A stretch of 20,358 nucleotides of DNA. Source: an uncultured Alphaproteobacteria bacterium. GTDB taxonomy: Bacteria > Pseudomonadota > Alphaproteobacteria > RF32 > CAG-239. Every line of letters starts with the position of its first letter. The first letter of the stretch is position 1. Shown in pieces: positions 1 through 8,249 of this stretch. Under the pieces are notes generated by a model. The model saw only the letters and a list, made by a program, of their open reading frames with translations. It was not told the DNA's origin and made no database searches. A program made the translations under genes and the position numbers. The stretch spans positions 1 through 20,358 of the forward strand of contig CALXVW010000070.1 in assembly GCA_944392185.1 (NCBI GenBank), given 5' to 3'.

Positions 1-69
1 ATCGTATATAGTTATTTTATCCTTCACCCGCAAATATTTTTTACATCCAAGCATGGGCAAAGTCTTCTG

Positions 70-98
70 TTGTCTTAAATATAAATTTAGTGTATACT
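70..98 (+). promoter_or_regulatory. Predicted sigma70-type promoter of the metallopeptidase-like gene
   Basis: TTGTCT at 70-75 and TATACT at 93-98 are separated by exactly 17 nt, a good match to the housekeeping consensus. Transcription would start near 105. The start codon at 133 follows a purine-rich ribosome site (AGGAAGAGG, about 118-126). This is a sequence match only. Confidence 0.55.
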
Positions 99-132
99 TT
101 CTTTAGATGGCTAATAGGAAGAGGCTGAAATC

Positions 133-1064
133 ATGGATACTCAAGAAAACAGAAATTTTGACTTATTACAACATTCGACTAATATGATAAATGCTTATTT
201 GCCTGATGTCTCGGAAGAAGGCAGAAATAGGCTTATAGCTAATATCCGTGAAAATTCAGAGACTTATTATTTGGGCGATTTGACTTGGTGGCCCAGCAAA
301 GAACAGCTAAAAGAAAAAGCTCCACCCAGAATTGCAAACTTCATCAAAACTTCCAAAATAAAAAAAATTTTGAAGAAAATGAAAAACGGGAAATCTCCCA
401 TTAATCAAGAATTGAAAAAAATACTGACAAATACTGATGTAACTATTGCTATTTGTCCTCCTGACCGTTGGAAAAACCCAATGGAGGTATGGTTTTTAAA
501 CGCAGCACAGACGGCAAAACAAACCAGGCTGTACTATTTGTTGCAGATGTTGCTTGTAAAAATGAACAACTGTTGGCCGGTATTATTGCTCATGAAATGG
601 GACATTTGGTTGAGTTTTATCATCGGCCGCAGGCTCAGCCGCAAGAAATCACCTTTGTTGATGGGGAAAAAGGAATGGCCGACCCCAATAAGGTTCTCTA
701 TATGGACGGATCTGAAACTCTGGCCGATACACTGGGTGAAAAAATTGCACAAGGTGCCGGCTATTCTTGTTTGAGTTTTGGACGTTTTATGTTGGAAGAA
801 TCTCAAAAAGGAAACAACCCTCTCCATACACCGCCAGGAGAAAAACGTTATACAAACATCGCTCTGGTCGGAAATATAATCAACGGAAAAGCTTCTGAGC
901 GTTCTCAATCTCCACAAACTGCAGGTAATGCCCCCGCCCTAAAGGACAAGATGATGAGTTTGCGGGGAGTATCTTCTTTTGCAAAACCTCCCTATAAACC
1001 GGCAAAACCCTCAAATGTTGATTTGAAAACTTTGCAAATCAACCGCATTGGCAACAGTCGCTAA
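133..1064 (+). pseudogene. Zinc-metallopeptidase-like gene with a -1 frameshift
   Basis: Two overlapping reading frames make one protein. The first frame starts at ATG 133 and is sensible to about residue 115 (ends ...CPPDRWKN), then turns into unrelated sequence until 774. The frame one base back continues naturally (PNGGMVFKR...) to a stop at 1064. Joining them at the A5 run 472-476 gives about 310 aa. The second part holds HEMGH (codons 591-605), the HExxH zinc motif, and further on SETLADTLG, which could supply a third glutamate ligand as in gluzincins (M48-like). The N-terminal 115 aa are charged and match no domain I recognise. There is no clear signal peptide. The family and substrate are unknown. 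The break could be a real mutation (A6 to A5), a sequencing error in a homopolymer, or programmed slippage, because G-AAA-AAC is a possible -1 slip site. The gene stands alone before dnaE. Confidence 0.6.
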
Positions 1065-1123
1065 ATCCTTATAGCTTTTTACTTAAAAAATCCGTTCCCT
1101 TGATGATAAGCGGTAGATTTTCG

Positions 1124-1152
1124 TTGTGTCTGAAAAAGAATTTGTTTATGAT
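1124..1152 (+). promoter_or_regulatory. Predicted sigma70-type promoter of dnaE
   Basis: TTGTGT at 1124-1129, a 17-nt spacer and TATGAT at 1147-1152 lie in the gap between the metallopeptidase-like gene and dnaE. The predicted transcript start near 1159 leaves a leader of only about 20 nt before the ATG at 1180. This is a sequence match only. Confidence 0.5.
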
Positions 1153-1179
1153 GTGAAAAGCTTGGGGGATTGATTGTCT

Positions 1180-4100
1180 ATGGCTGAGCCTAAATTTATA
1201 CATTTGCGCGTGCATACCGCCTACTCACTTTCTGAGGGTGCAATGAAAGTGCCTGCCCTTATGCACCGTTTGCATGAGCAGGGTGTGCCCGCCATTGCTG
1301 TGACCGACACCGCTAATATGTTTGGCGGAAAAGCTGTTTCAAAATATGCCTCCGATGAAGGTATTAAGCCTATTCTGGGCTGCCAATTCTACCTTAGAAA
1401 CCCCGATGCCGATGATGTCTTGAAATCTAAGGGAAGAATCATTGAGCCAGATAAAATCGTCTTGCTGGTCATGAATGCCGAGGGCTATGCTAATATCATG
1501 CATTTGATGAAGCGCTCTTACCTTGATAACCCGCAAAGCAACGAGAAACCTCAACTCAAAATGTCTGACCTTGAGAGTTTTAATGCCGGGTTGATTGCTC
1601 TGACCGGCGGCGTTGAGGGACAAGTCGGGCGGCTTTTGTTGGAAAAACGCATACCCGAGGCCGAGCAATGCCTTTGCAAATTGCATGATCTCTTCGGCAA
1701 CCGTTTATATATGGAAATTTCACGCATCGGCCTTGAAAGTGAGCGCCAAACCGAAGATACCTTCATTGACTGGGCCTATAAATACAATATTCCCTTGGTG
1801 GCAACCAATGAGGCGTTCTTCTTTGACGTGGATATGTATGAGGCCCACGATGCCTTGGTTTGTATTGCCGCCGCCGAATATGTCGCTAATGAAAACAGAA
1901 AAAAATTCTCTCCCAATAATCGGTTGCGCTCCGAGGCTGAAATGGTGGAGCTTTTTGCCGACCTGCCCGAGGCCTTGGAAAGCACTGTCAATATTGCCAA
2001 GCGCTGCAACTATCTGTCTGAAAAAGTGCAACCCCTGTTGCCTATTTTTGAATGTCCGGGGGGGCTCTCCCAAGATGAATATATTGACCAAGAAGCTCAC
2101 AAAGGCTTGGCCGGACGAATGGAAAAACACGTCTATTTTGAGGGGATGACTGCCGAACAAAAAGCAGAAATAGACAAGAAATATTATGAGCGCTTGGAGT
2201 ATGAGCTCAGTGTTATCAAAAAAATGGGATTCCCCGGATATTTCCTTATCGTGGCGGATTTTATCCAGTGGTCAAAGGGACACGGGGTGCCGGTTGGCCC
2301 CGGGCGTGGTTCCGGTGCCGGCTCCATTGTGGCTTGGTCTCTCCATATTACAGATCTTGATCCTATAAAGCTTGATCTCTTGTTTGAGCGTTTCTTGAAC
2401 CCCGAGCGTGTTAACATGCCCGACTTTGACGTGGACTTCTGCCAGGAAAACCGCGGCAAAACCATTGAGTATGTGCAAAATAAATACGGTTTTGACCATG
2501 TGGCTCAAATTATTACCTACGGAAAACTCCAATCCAAGGCCGTTATCCGTGATGTGGCGCGCGTGTTGCAAATGCCCTACTCTCAGGCTGACAAAATCTC
2601 TAAGATGATTCCCCCCGGCGTGCAAGGCAAAAACCCAACCTTGCAGGAATCTTTGGACCAAGTGCCGGAACTTGAGGAAATGCGCCGTGATGATCCGCAA
2701 GTTAATAAGCTTTTTGATATTGCCATGAAGCTTGAGGGCCTCTACCGTCACTCAGGCGTGCATGCCGCCGGCGTGGTTATCGGCGATAGGCCGCTTGAAT
2801 TGTTGGTGCCGCTTTACAAAGACCCAAGAGCCGATATGCCGGTAACCCAATATGATATGAAGTTTGTGGAAGAAACAGGTCTTATCAAGTTTGACTTTTT
2901 GGGACTTAAAACCCTTACCGTTATCAAGCGCGCGGTTGATTGGGTCAAGAAAACCAAAGGCATTGAGCTTGATATGGACAATGTTCCGCTTGATGATAAA
3001 GAAACCTACGAAATGCTCCAACGCGGCGATACCACCGCCGTATTCCAGTTTGAATCGCCAGGCATGAAAGACGTACACAAGCAAATCAAGCCCGACCGTT
3101 TTGAAGACCTTATCGCTATTGTTTCTCTTTATCGTCCGGGGCCGATGGATAATATTCCAACCTATATCAAACGCAAGCATGGCGAGGAAGAAATTACCTA
3201 TCTTCATCCTTCCCTGGCGCCAATCTTGGATGAGACATACGGCATTATGGTTTACCAAGAGCAGGTTATGAAAATTGCTCAAGTGCTTGGCGGATACACC
3301 ATGGGTGGCGCGGACAAGCTCCGAAAGGTTATGGGTAAGAAAATGCGTGATGAAATTCCTAAGCAGCGCAAAATGTTTACCGAAGGCGCCGTTAAAAACG
3401 GTATTGCCGAAGATGTTGCTACCAAAATTTTTGACCAAATGGAAAAGTTTGCTTCATATGGTTTTAACAAGTCTCACGCGGCCGCTTACTCTCTGGTTTC
3501 TTATCAGACTGCATATCTGAAATGCCACTATCCGGTTGAGTTTATGTGTGCGGTAATGTCTTTGGATATCACCAATATCGATAAGCTCTTCTTCTACAAA
3601 GAAGAGGGTAAAAAAATGGGCTATAAAGTTTTGCCGCCGGATGTCAACAAATCTGATGCAGACTTTTCGGTTGAAGACGGAAATATCCGCTACGCTTTGG
3701 CCGCAATCAAAAGTGTCGGTGCCGCCAACATGGAAGCTATTGAAAAAGAGCGCAAGGCTCACGGGCCGTTCAAGAGTATTTCTGACTTCATTCACCGTAT
3801 CGATGCCAAGCAGATCAACCGCCGCCAGCTGGAGCAACTTATTAAAGCAGGCGCTTTTGACAGCATTGATAAAAACAGAGCTAAACTTTTTGCCAATATT
3901 GATACCATTATCTCGCATATTGCCTCGGCAACGGAGCTTAAAACCAGCGCTCAGTCCTCTCTCTTTGGCACAGAAGAGCTGCAATCTGCCGTGAAGCTTG
4001 CTGAAAAACCGGACTGGCCCGAATTGGAGCGTTTGCAGTTGGAGGCTGAGGCTATCGGTTTTTACCTTTCCGCACACCCGCTTGATAGTTATGCCAAGGG

Positions 4101-4650
4101 TATGGAGCGCTTGGGGGTTAAGAAATGCAGTGAGGTTTTTCAAGGGATCAGAGTTGGTGACAATATCCGTGCCAAGCTGGCCGGGTGCGTTAACTCTTTC
4201 CAAAAGAGAATTTCTAAAAACGGTAACAAATATGCCTTTTTGGAAATATCTGACGGCAGCAGTAATTTTGAAGGCCTACTTTTTTCCGAGGGCTTGGCTC
4301 GCTATGAAGATGTTATTAAATCAGGGCAGCCTCTGTTGGTGAGCGTCACCATTGACAAGCAGGAAGAGGAAGGCCGCCCACGTGTCATGATTAACCATGT
4401 GGAAACTCTTGATAAAGCTATTGCCGAGGTTGCAAACGGCCTGGAAATCAGCTTATCTGATGTTTCTGCCGTAACACCTTTGCGACAAATTTTGAGCAAG
4501 GATAGAAACGGCAAAAATAAAATATATATCAAACCTGATAATGATAATTGGGATATTCGGATTGAACTTGCCGGAGGCTATGCCCTTTTTGGCGATGTGC
4601 TCTCGCAAATTCGCAATCTTCCCGGAATCTCTATGGTAAAGGAAATCTGA
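1180..4650 (+). CDS. dnaE: DNA polymerase III subunit alpha
   Basis: Catalytic alpha subunit of the replicative DNA polymerase III holoenzyme, which polymerises dNTPs in the cytoplasm with the beta clamp and tau. The 1156-aa length fits the DnaE1 type (E. coli 1160). In order: an N-terminal PHP domain (HLRVHTAYSLSEG at the start); the palm, with VGPGRGSGAGS followed by PDFDVDFC, giving catalytic Asp415 and Asp417; the third Asp572 in LIKFDFLGLKTLT; the fingers region (YQEQVMKIAQVLGGY); and a C-terminal helix-hairpin-helix, OB-fold and tau-binding part. The PHP start reads HLRVH, as in proteobacterial DnaE, where the PHP site is thought to be inactive. I chose ATG 1180, which gives MAEPKFIHLR, the usual N-terminus. 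A TTG at 1174 in the same frame sits nearer the GGGGG ribosome site and cannot be excluded. The gene is followed after 2 nt by a membrane protein gene. Confidence 0.97.
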   Translation: MAEPKFIHLRVHTAYSLSEGAMKVPALMHRLHEQGVPAIAVTDTANMFGGKAVSKYASDEGIKPILGCQFYLRNPDADDVLKSKGRIIEPDKIVLLVMNAEGYANIMHLMKRSYLDNPQSNEKPQLKMSDLESFNAGLIALTGGVEGQVGRLLLEKRIPEAEQCLCKLHDLFGNRLYMEISRIGLESERQTEDTFIDWAYKYNIPLVATNEAFFFDVDMYEAHDALVCIAAAEYVANENRKKFSPNNRLRSEAEMVELFADLPEALESTVNIAKRCNYLSEKVQPLLPIFECPGGLSQDEYIDQEAHKGLAGRMEKHVYFEGMTAEQKAEIDKKYYERLEYELSVIKKMGFPGYFLIVADFIQWSKGHGVPVGPGRGSGAGSIVAWSLHITDLDPIKLDLLFERFLNPERVNMPDFDVDFCQENRGKTIEYVQNKYGFDHVAQIITYGKLQSKAVIRDVARVLQMPYSQADKISKMIPPGVQGKNPTLQESLDQVPELEEMRRDDPQVNKLFDIAMKLEGLYRHSGVHAAGVVIGDRPLELLVPLYKDPRADMPVTQYDMKFVEETGLIKFDFLGLKTLTVIKRAVDWVKKTKGIELDMDNVPLDDKETYEMLQRGDTTAVFQFESPGMKDVHKQIKPDRFEDLIAIVSLYRPGPMDNIPTYIKRKHGEEEITYLHPSLAPILDETYGIMVYQEQVMKIAQVLGGYTMGGADKLRKVMGKKMRDEIPKQRKMFTEGAVKNGIAEDVATKIFDQMEKFASYGFNKSHAAAYSLVSYQTAYLKCHYPVEFMCAVMSLDITNIDKLFFYKEEGKKMGYKVLPPDVNKSDADFSVEDGNIRYALAAIKSVGAANMEAIEKERKAHGPFKSISDFIHRIDAKQINRRQLEQLIKAGAFDSIDKNRAKLFANIDTIISHIASATELKTSAQSSLFGTEELQSAVKLAEKPDWPELERLQLEAEAIGFYLSAHPLDSYAKGMERLGVKKCSEVFQGIRVGDNIRAKLAGCVNSFQKRISKNGNKYAFLEISDGSSNFEGLLFSEGLARYEDVIKSGQPLLVSVTIDKQEEEGRPRVMINHVETLDKAIAEVANGLEISLSDVSAVTPLRQILSKDRNGKNKIYIKPDNDNWDIRIELAGGYALFGDVLSQIRNLPGISMVKEI

Positions 4651-4652
4651 TT

Positions 4653-5516
4653 ATGACTGAAACTAAATCTTTTCTTTCCAAAATGTTTGGACCCTCTGAA
4701 CCCGAGGAGGGAACCGTTCGTTTTCCCTGGGGCAGAATCGTCTTTGGCCCTTATTTTATCTTTATGAATCATTTTAGGGAATTTTTCTTTGTGGCCGCTT
4801 TTTATGCTCTGATTATGAGTATTATCTATTTCTTGGGCGGACAGTCTTTGTTTTGTAGCTCTGACTTATTAGAACAAAACTTGTTTTGTTCTAATAATTT
4901 ATATTTATATGTCGGCATCAGGCTTCTTGTTTTATTCGTCGTGGCAGCTTTTTGCGTTCGGTACTTTCAAGCTGTGTGGCTCAAAGAAAATATCTCTTGG
5001 CAATTCCTTTTAACTCCGCAGAAAAAAGATATTATTTCTTTTGTTGCTTTTATGATCTTTATCCTGCTTAATGCCATCTCCGGATTGTCTTGGTATAAAT
5101 TGGCCGTGCGGGTCCCCAATCCTGACTGGAAAATTGAACTTGCTTATTTTGCCGTGGTGGCTTTGGGCTTTTTGGTGCCTTTTATATTGCTTCGTTTTTA
5201 CAGTATGTTTGTGCTAATTTGGAATGGAGAGAAAATTTCTTCCCTCAAACAAATGTGGCTCAAAACCAGAGGAAACTCCTTGCGTCTTATTGTCAGCCTC
5301 ACTTTGTGGTTCTTTTTGTTTATCTTTTCTTTGTCGGCGGTATCCGTTAACTTTAATATTGCCGCACAAAATAATTCATTTTATATTATTTTTATTGGTG
5401 AATATGTATTCAACTTTGTGGTCTTGATTTTGATGAGTTTCTTTGTCAATTTCTGTGGACTGCAAAATCTTTTCTTAACTGAAGGAAATGCAAATGAAAA
5501 AACAGAAAATAATTAA
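4653..5516 (+). CDS. Multi-pass membrane protein, first of a tandem pair
   Basis: A 287-aa hydrophobic protein of unknown function. After about 35 soluble residues there are roughly six predicted membrane segments, among them FREFFFVAAFYALIMSIIYF, LYVGIRLLVLFVVAAF, DIISFVAFMIFILLN, AYFAVVALGFLVPFILL, LIVSLTLWFFLFIFSLS and the C-terminal VFNFVVLILMSFF. The motif KISSLKQMWLKTRGNSLRL between the fourth and fifth segments has a counterpart in the next gene (SITVKQAYALCKGNFNKIF), so the two look like paralogues. This layout (K..A....GN before a membrane segment) recalls DUF975/YciC-like and GPDPase-membrane-domain families, but that is only a resemblance. The ATG lies 2 nt after the dnaE stop, so the gene is probably co-transcribed and translationally coupled. 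An external loop with LFCSSD and LFCSNN is encoded partly by a perfect palindrome at 4866-4897. Confidence 0.8.
   Translation: MTETKSFLSKMFGPSEPEEGTVRFPWGRIVFGPYFIFMNHFREFFFVAAFYALIMSIIYFLGGQSLFCSSDLLEQNLFCSNNLYLYVGIRLLVLFVVAAFCVRYFQAVWLKENISWQFLLTPQKKDIISFVAFMIFILLNAISGLSWYKLAVRVPNPDWKIELAYFAVVALGFLVPFILLRFYSMFVLIWNGEKISSLKQMWLKTRGNSLRLIVSLTLWFFLFIFSLSAVSVNFNIAAQNNSFYIIFIGEYVFNFVVLILMSFFVNFCGLQNLFLTEGNANEKTENN
4866..4897. repeat. 15-bp perfect inverted repeat inside a coding sequence
   Basis: TTATTAGAACAAAAC (4866-4880) and its exact reverse complement GTTTTGTTCTAATAA (4883-4897) are separated by two bases (TT). They lie in frame in the first membrane protein gene and encode part of the loop SDLLEQNLFCSNN. 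A hairpin this long inside a gene is unusual. Confidence 0.9.
5482..5486 (+). promoter_or_regulatory. Ribosome binding site that decides the start of the second membrane protein
   Basis: AAGGA lies 7 nt before the ATG at 5494 but only 1 nt before the in-frame ATG at 5488. The spacing favours 5494 as the true start. Confidence 0.6.
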
Positions 5517-6282
5517 CTTACCCTTTATGGAAACACTCAGCCGCAGTTTTATGTATACGCTGTGTAACTGGGAGCTATATTTGAAAGTCATCTCTGTCGG
5601 TGTTATTGCCGTTTTATGGGAGATGTTTAACGGTTTTCCGGTTTTGTGTTCTTTCAGTGATGCGGAATGTGTTGGCGGTGCGGCTCAGTCTGTCTCAAGC
5701 TTGCTTATTTTACTGATTTCTGTCGGAATTATCGTTAACTATTGTCGCGCGATTATCTTAAAAGCACCAATTGATTTTCGCTCCGGCGGATTTTTTAGGC
5801 GGGTTTTATTTTATATCTTGGCTAGCTTTTTATTAATGCTGACTATTGTCGTTCCCTTTATTTTGTTGACGTTGCTTTATGGTATGATTTTAGGGTTCAT
5901 CGGCATGGAAAATGATGTCGGCAACATGACATACCTTTTCTCCGCTGTGATTTTAGTAGCTTGGTGCATTTGTTTAGCTCCCGTATTTTTGGTTTTTGCG
6001 GCGATTACCGTTGATGACAAAAGCATAACTGTCAAGCAAGCTTATGCCCTTTGCAAAGGCAACTTTAATAAAATCTTTTGGGGACAAACTTTGTTGATGA
6101 TCCCGGTAGCCATAGTGGTTTACCTCTTGGCGCTTTTGTATCAGGCAATGGGGGTTGAAAGCTATGTGGTCAAATTTATATTTATGGTTTTGGCACTTGC
6201 TTTATCTTTCTTAGATTCATGCTTTAAGGCATCTTTCTTTGCCCATATCTACCAGTACTTTACTTTCTACAAAGATAAGTAA
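5494..6282 (+). CDS. Multi-pass membrane protein, second of a tandem pair
   Basis: A 262-aa integral membrane protein of unknown function with about six hydrophobic segments, including VISVGVIAVLWEMF, SSLLILLISVGIIVNY, VLFYILASFLLMLTIVVPFIL, LFSAVILVAWCICLAPVFLVF, LLMIPVAIVVYLLALLY and VVKFIFMVLALALSFL. It shares layout and the KQAYALCKGNFNKIFWGQTLL-type motif with the upstream gene, which suggests tandem duplication and strong divergence. The start overlaps the end of the previous gene by 23 nt, so translation is probably coupled. The group dnaE plus the two membrane proteins ends at the terminator at 6287. No catalytic residues stand out; a membrane scaffold or transport role would be a guess. 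Confidence 0.8.
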   Translation: MKKQKIINLPFMETLSRSFMYTLCNWELYLKVISVGVIAVLWEMFNGFPVLCSFSDAECVGGAAQSVSSLLILLISVGIIVNYCRAIILKAPIDFRSGGFFRRVLFYILASFLLMLTIVVPFILLTLLYGMILGFIGMENDVGNMTYLFSAVILVAWCICLAPVFLVFAAITVDDKSITVKQAYALCKGNFNKIFWGQTLLMIPVAIVVYLLALLYQAMGVESYVVKFIFMVLALALSFLDSCFKASFFAHIYQYFTFYKDK

Positions 6283-6286
6283 TCAC

Positions 6287-6314
6287 AAAAAGCCCGCCAA
6301 TCGGTGGGCTTTTT
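6287..6314. terminator. Bidirectional intrinsic terminator
   Basis: AAAAAGCCCGCC (6287-6298), loop AATC-like, then GGTGGGCTTTTT: a 12-bp stem with one G-U pair and T runs on both strands. It lies between the convergent membrane protein gene (plus) and the lipoprotein gene (minus) and can serve both. Confidence 0.9.
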
Positions 6315-6324
6315 ACTTTCTAGT

Positions 6325-6714
6325 TTATTCTTCTGGATGCGGTATCTCTTTGAACCCCAGCTCTTGGCCGTTGTTGGTCACCAAGACCAAATTTGAACCA
6401 CTCATCTTGTAGCTCACTATCCGCGGCAAAATCTGCAGATAATTCTGCTCCGCTTCCATTTGGTCCTCAGGTCCCATCATCATGGTAATGCCGGCCGGAC
6501 CAAATTTTATCTTGTTGCCGTCTAACTCATAAGTGCCAAAATAGCGGTTTACAATAGATCCAAAATAACGGTTCTCATCTTGGGCAAATTCCAAGATAAC
6601 CTTTGCATTATTCTGCGCCTCCAAGAGCTGGTAGCTTTTACCCTTAAATGCCGGCTGGCCGGAACAGCCGCTAACCACCAACACCAAACTAAACAAAGCC
6701 AACAATTTTTTCAT
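6325..6714 (-). CDS. META/HslJ-like small lipoprotein
   Basis: A 129-aa predicted lipoprotein. MKKLLALFSLVLVVSGCSG is a typical signal peptide with lipobox VSGC, so lipid is expected on Cys17. The rest resembles the META domain of HslJ-type lipoproteins: a small beta-rich fold with 'YQLLE', 'TYELDGNKIKFGPAGITMMMG' (usual theme: G..v.G...ggtyt..g..i.fg.i.sTkmaC) and a final strand with 'LVLVTNNGQELGF'. These proteins sit at the outer membrane and their precise role is poorly known; HslJ is linked to heat shock and novobiocin resistance. The short motif NRYFG occurs twice in a row at residues 48-52 and 56-60. The gene starts 66 nt after murA ends, with a GGGA-type ribosome site, and may be read from the murA transcript. 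Confidence 0.7.
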   Translation of the reverse strand: MKKLLALFSLVLVVSGCSGQPAFKGKSYQLLEAQNNAKVILEFAQDENRYFGSIVNRYFGTYELDGNKIKFGPAGITMMMGPEDQMEAEQNYLQILPRIVSYKMSGSNLVLVTNNGQELGFKEIPHPEE

Positions 6715-6780
6715 GTGTATTCCCTTTCGTCATCTTATTCTTTTTAAGCAATATAACCGCTTTAATCCATTTTTCCAGTT

Positions 6781-8079
6781 TTATTCTTCCTCGTTGTCTT
6801 TGATTCTTTCTATATCCGCGCCAACGGCTTTTAGCTTTTCTTCCAGCTTTTCATAGCCGCGGTCCAAGTGATATACTCGGTTGACGATTGTCTCTCCTTC
6901 TGCCACAAGACCTGCCAAAACAAGGGCAAAAGATGCCCGCAGGTCCGTTGCCATTACCGGCGCACCGGAGAGCTTTTTAACACCTCTGACAATGGCTGAG
7001 GCATGGCCGTGAACATTGATGTTGGCCCCCATACGCAAAAGCTCAGGCACGTGCATAAAACGGTTTTCAAAAATGGTCTCGGTGACCATGGCGGCTCCTT
7101 CTGCTGTCAACATCAAGGCTAAAAACTGAGCCTGCAAATCCGTCGGAAAGCCTGGAAAAGGCTCAGTCATGATATCTTGCCCCACCAGGTGGCAGCCTTT
7201 GGCATCAATCAAAATTCCCTTGTCTGTTTCCGAAACTCTAACACCCATATCTTTCAAAACCTGCAAAGGGCGGCGCAAAGTGGCGCTTTGGGCGTTTATT
7301 AGCTCTATTTTGCCTCTGGTGATAGCGGCGGCAACGGCATAAGAGCCGGCCTCAATGCGGTCGGGAATCACTTTATGAGTGGCGCCGTGCAATTTCTCTA
7401 CACCATCAATAGTCAAAACCGAGGTTCCAATTCCTTCAATTTTGGCGCCCATGGCATTCAACAGCTCTGCCAAATCTCCAATTTCAGGCTCTTTGGCGCA
7501 GTTTTCCAAAACCGTGCGGCCTTCCGCCAAAACAGATGCCATCAAAACATTGCAGGTGGCACCGACTGAAACACCCGGAAATGTTATATGCGCACCTTTT
7601 AACTTTCCCTTTGCATCGGCAAAAATATAGCCGTTTTTAATCTCTATTTGCGCACCCATTTGCTCCAAGGCCGCCAAGTGAATATCCATGGGTCTGGCGC
7701 CGATGGCACAACCACCGGGCAGAGATAGTTCACACTTGCCATAGCGCGCCAAAAGCGGGCCCAAAACATAGTAAGATGCTCTCATCTTGCGGACATAATC
7801 ATAAGGGGCTACCAAGCTTGTGGCCTCTTTGGTGCGGTAGGAATAGGTTTTGGCCGGATGGCCGTCAACAAAGTCATCAAACTCATCTATCTTGGTGCCC
7901 AATTGCTCTAATAGGATATTCATGGCCTTTATGTCTGAGAGCATCGGCATATTGGTTAAAGTCACGGTTTCATCGGTTAGCAAGCTGGCGCAAATCAATG
8001 GTAAGGCTGCGTTTTTGGCGCCGCTGATAAAAATTTGTCCCTCTAAGACTTTGCCGCCTCTGATTTTAATCCTGTCCAT
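6781..8079 (-). CDS. murA: UDP-N-acetylglucosamine 1-carboxyvinyltransferase
   Basis: Transfers enolpyruvate from PEP to UDP-GlcNAc, the first committed step of peptidoglycan synthesis in the cytoplasm. The protein is 432 aa, the normal family size. Visible hallmarks: GAKNAALP with Lys22 and Asn23; the active-site loop SLPGGCAIGARP with Cys124 (equivalent to E. coli Cys115, the fosfomycin target, so the enzyme is of the Cys type); and the C-terminal DLRASFALVLAGLVAEGETIV plus RGYEKLEEKL. The two-domain inside-out barrel repeat is complete. The start ATG 8079 lies inside the upstream 50-aa ORF, with AAGGAG 7 nt before it. A predicted promoter precedes both genes. Confidence 0.97.
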   Translation of the reverse strand: MDRIKIRGGKVLEGQIFISGAKNAALPLICASLLTDETVTLTNMPMLSDIKAMNILLEQLGTKIDEFDDFVDGHPAKTYSYRTKEATSLVAPYDYVRKMRASYYVLGPLLARYGKCELSLPGGCAIGARPMDIHLAALEQMGAQIEIKNGYIFADAKGKLKGAHITFPGVSVGATCNVLMASVLAEGRTVLENCAKEPEIGDLAELLNAMGAKIEGIGTSVLTIDGVEKLHGATHKVIPDRIEAGSYAVAAAITRGKIELINAQSATLRRPLQVLKDMGVRVSETDKGILIDAKGCHLVGQDIMTEPFPGFPTDLQAQFLALMLTAEGAAMVTETIFENRFMHVPELLRMGANINVHGHASAIVRGVKKLSGAPVMATDLRASFALVLAGLVAEGETIVNRVYHLDRGYEKLEEKLKAVGADIERIKDNEEE

Positions 8080-8218
8080 GCCGGTTCTCCTTTTTTAAAA
8101 GTTCACGTTGTTCCTGCTGCTTTTTGCGCTTTGCAAGATTTTTTTGCAGAGCTTTGGCCTCGCGCTCAAAACGCTGCTCTTTACGACTTTTTTGAATTTT
8201 GGGTTTGTTTTCACTCAT
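8066..8218 (-). CDS. Small basic protein encoded upstream of murA
   Basis: A 50-aa ORF (MSENKPKIQKSRKEQRF... ending NRHGQD) that overlaps the start of murA by 14 nt. It is almost entirely Lys, Arg, Gln, Glu and Ala, predicted to be one charged helix, with no hydrophobic segment. The murA ribosome site AAGGAG is inside this ORF, so translation of the two is probably coupled. From memory, a similar short Arg/Lys-rich ORF precedes murA in other Rhodospirillales, but I could not check this. Function unknown; it might bind RNA or simply serve as a coupling leader. Confidence 0.65.
   Translation of the reverse strand: MSENKPKIQKSRKEQRFEREAKALQKNLAKRKKQQEQRELLKKENRHGQD
8087..8092 (-). promoter_or_regulatory. 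murA ribosome binding site inside the upstream ORF
   Basis: AAGGAG on the minus strand is 7 nt from the murA ATG at 8079, confirming that start and the overlap with the small ORF. Confidence 0.75.
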
Positions 8219-8249
8219 AAAATCTGTCCCATTGTTTGAGAATGCCCAA

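Noticed and set aside
534..917. Minus-strand frame over the metallopeptidase-like gene
   Set aside because: It opposes the HExxH-encoding frame and has no family signature or ribosome site.
2752..3438. Long open frame (228 aa) on the minus strand inside dnaE
   Set aside because: It is the antisense shadow of the strongly conserved polymerase core; the translation has no recognisable domain.
3454..4203. Another long minus-strand frame (249 aa) inside dnaE
   Set aside because: Same reason: antisense to a real gene, with low-complexity unlikely protein sequence.
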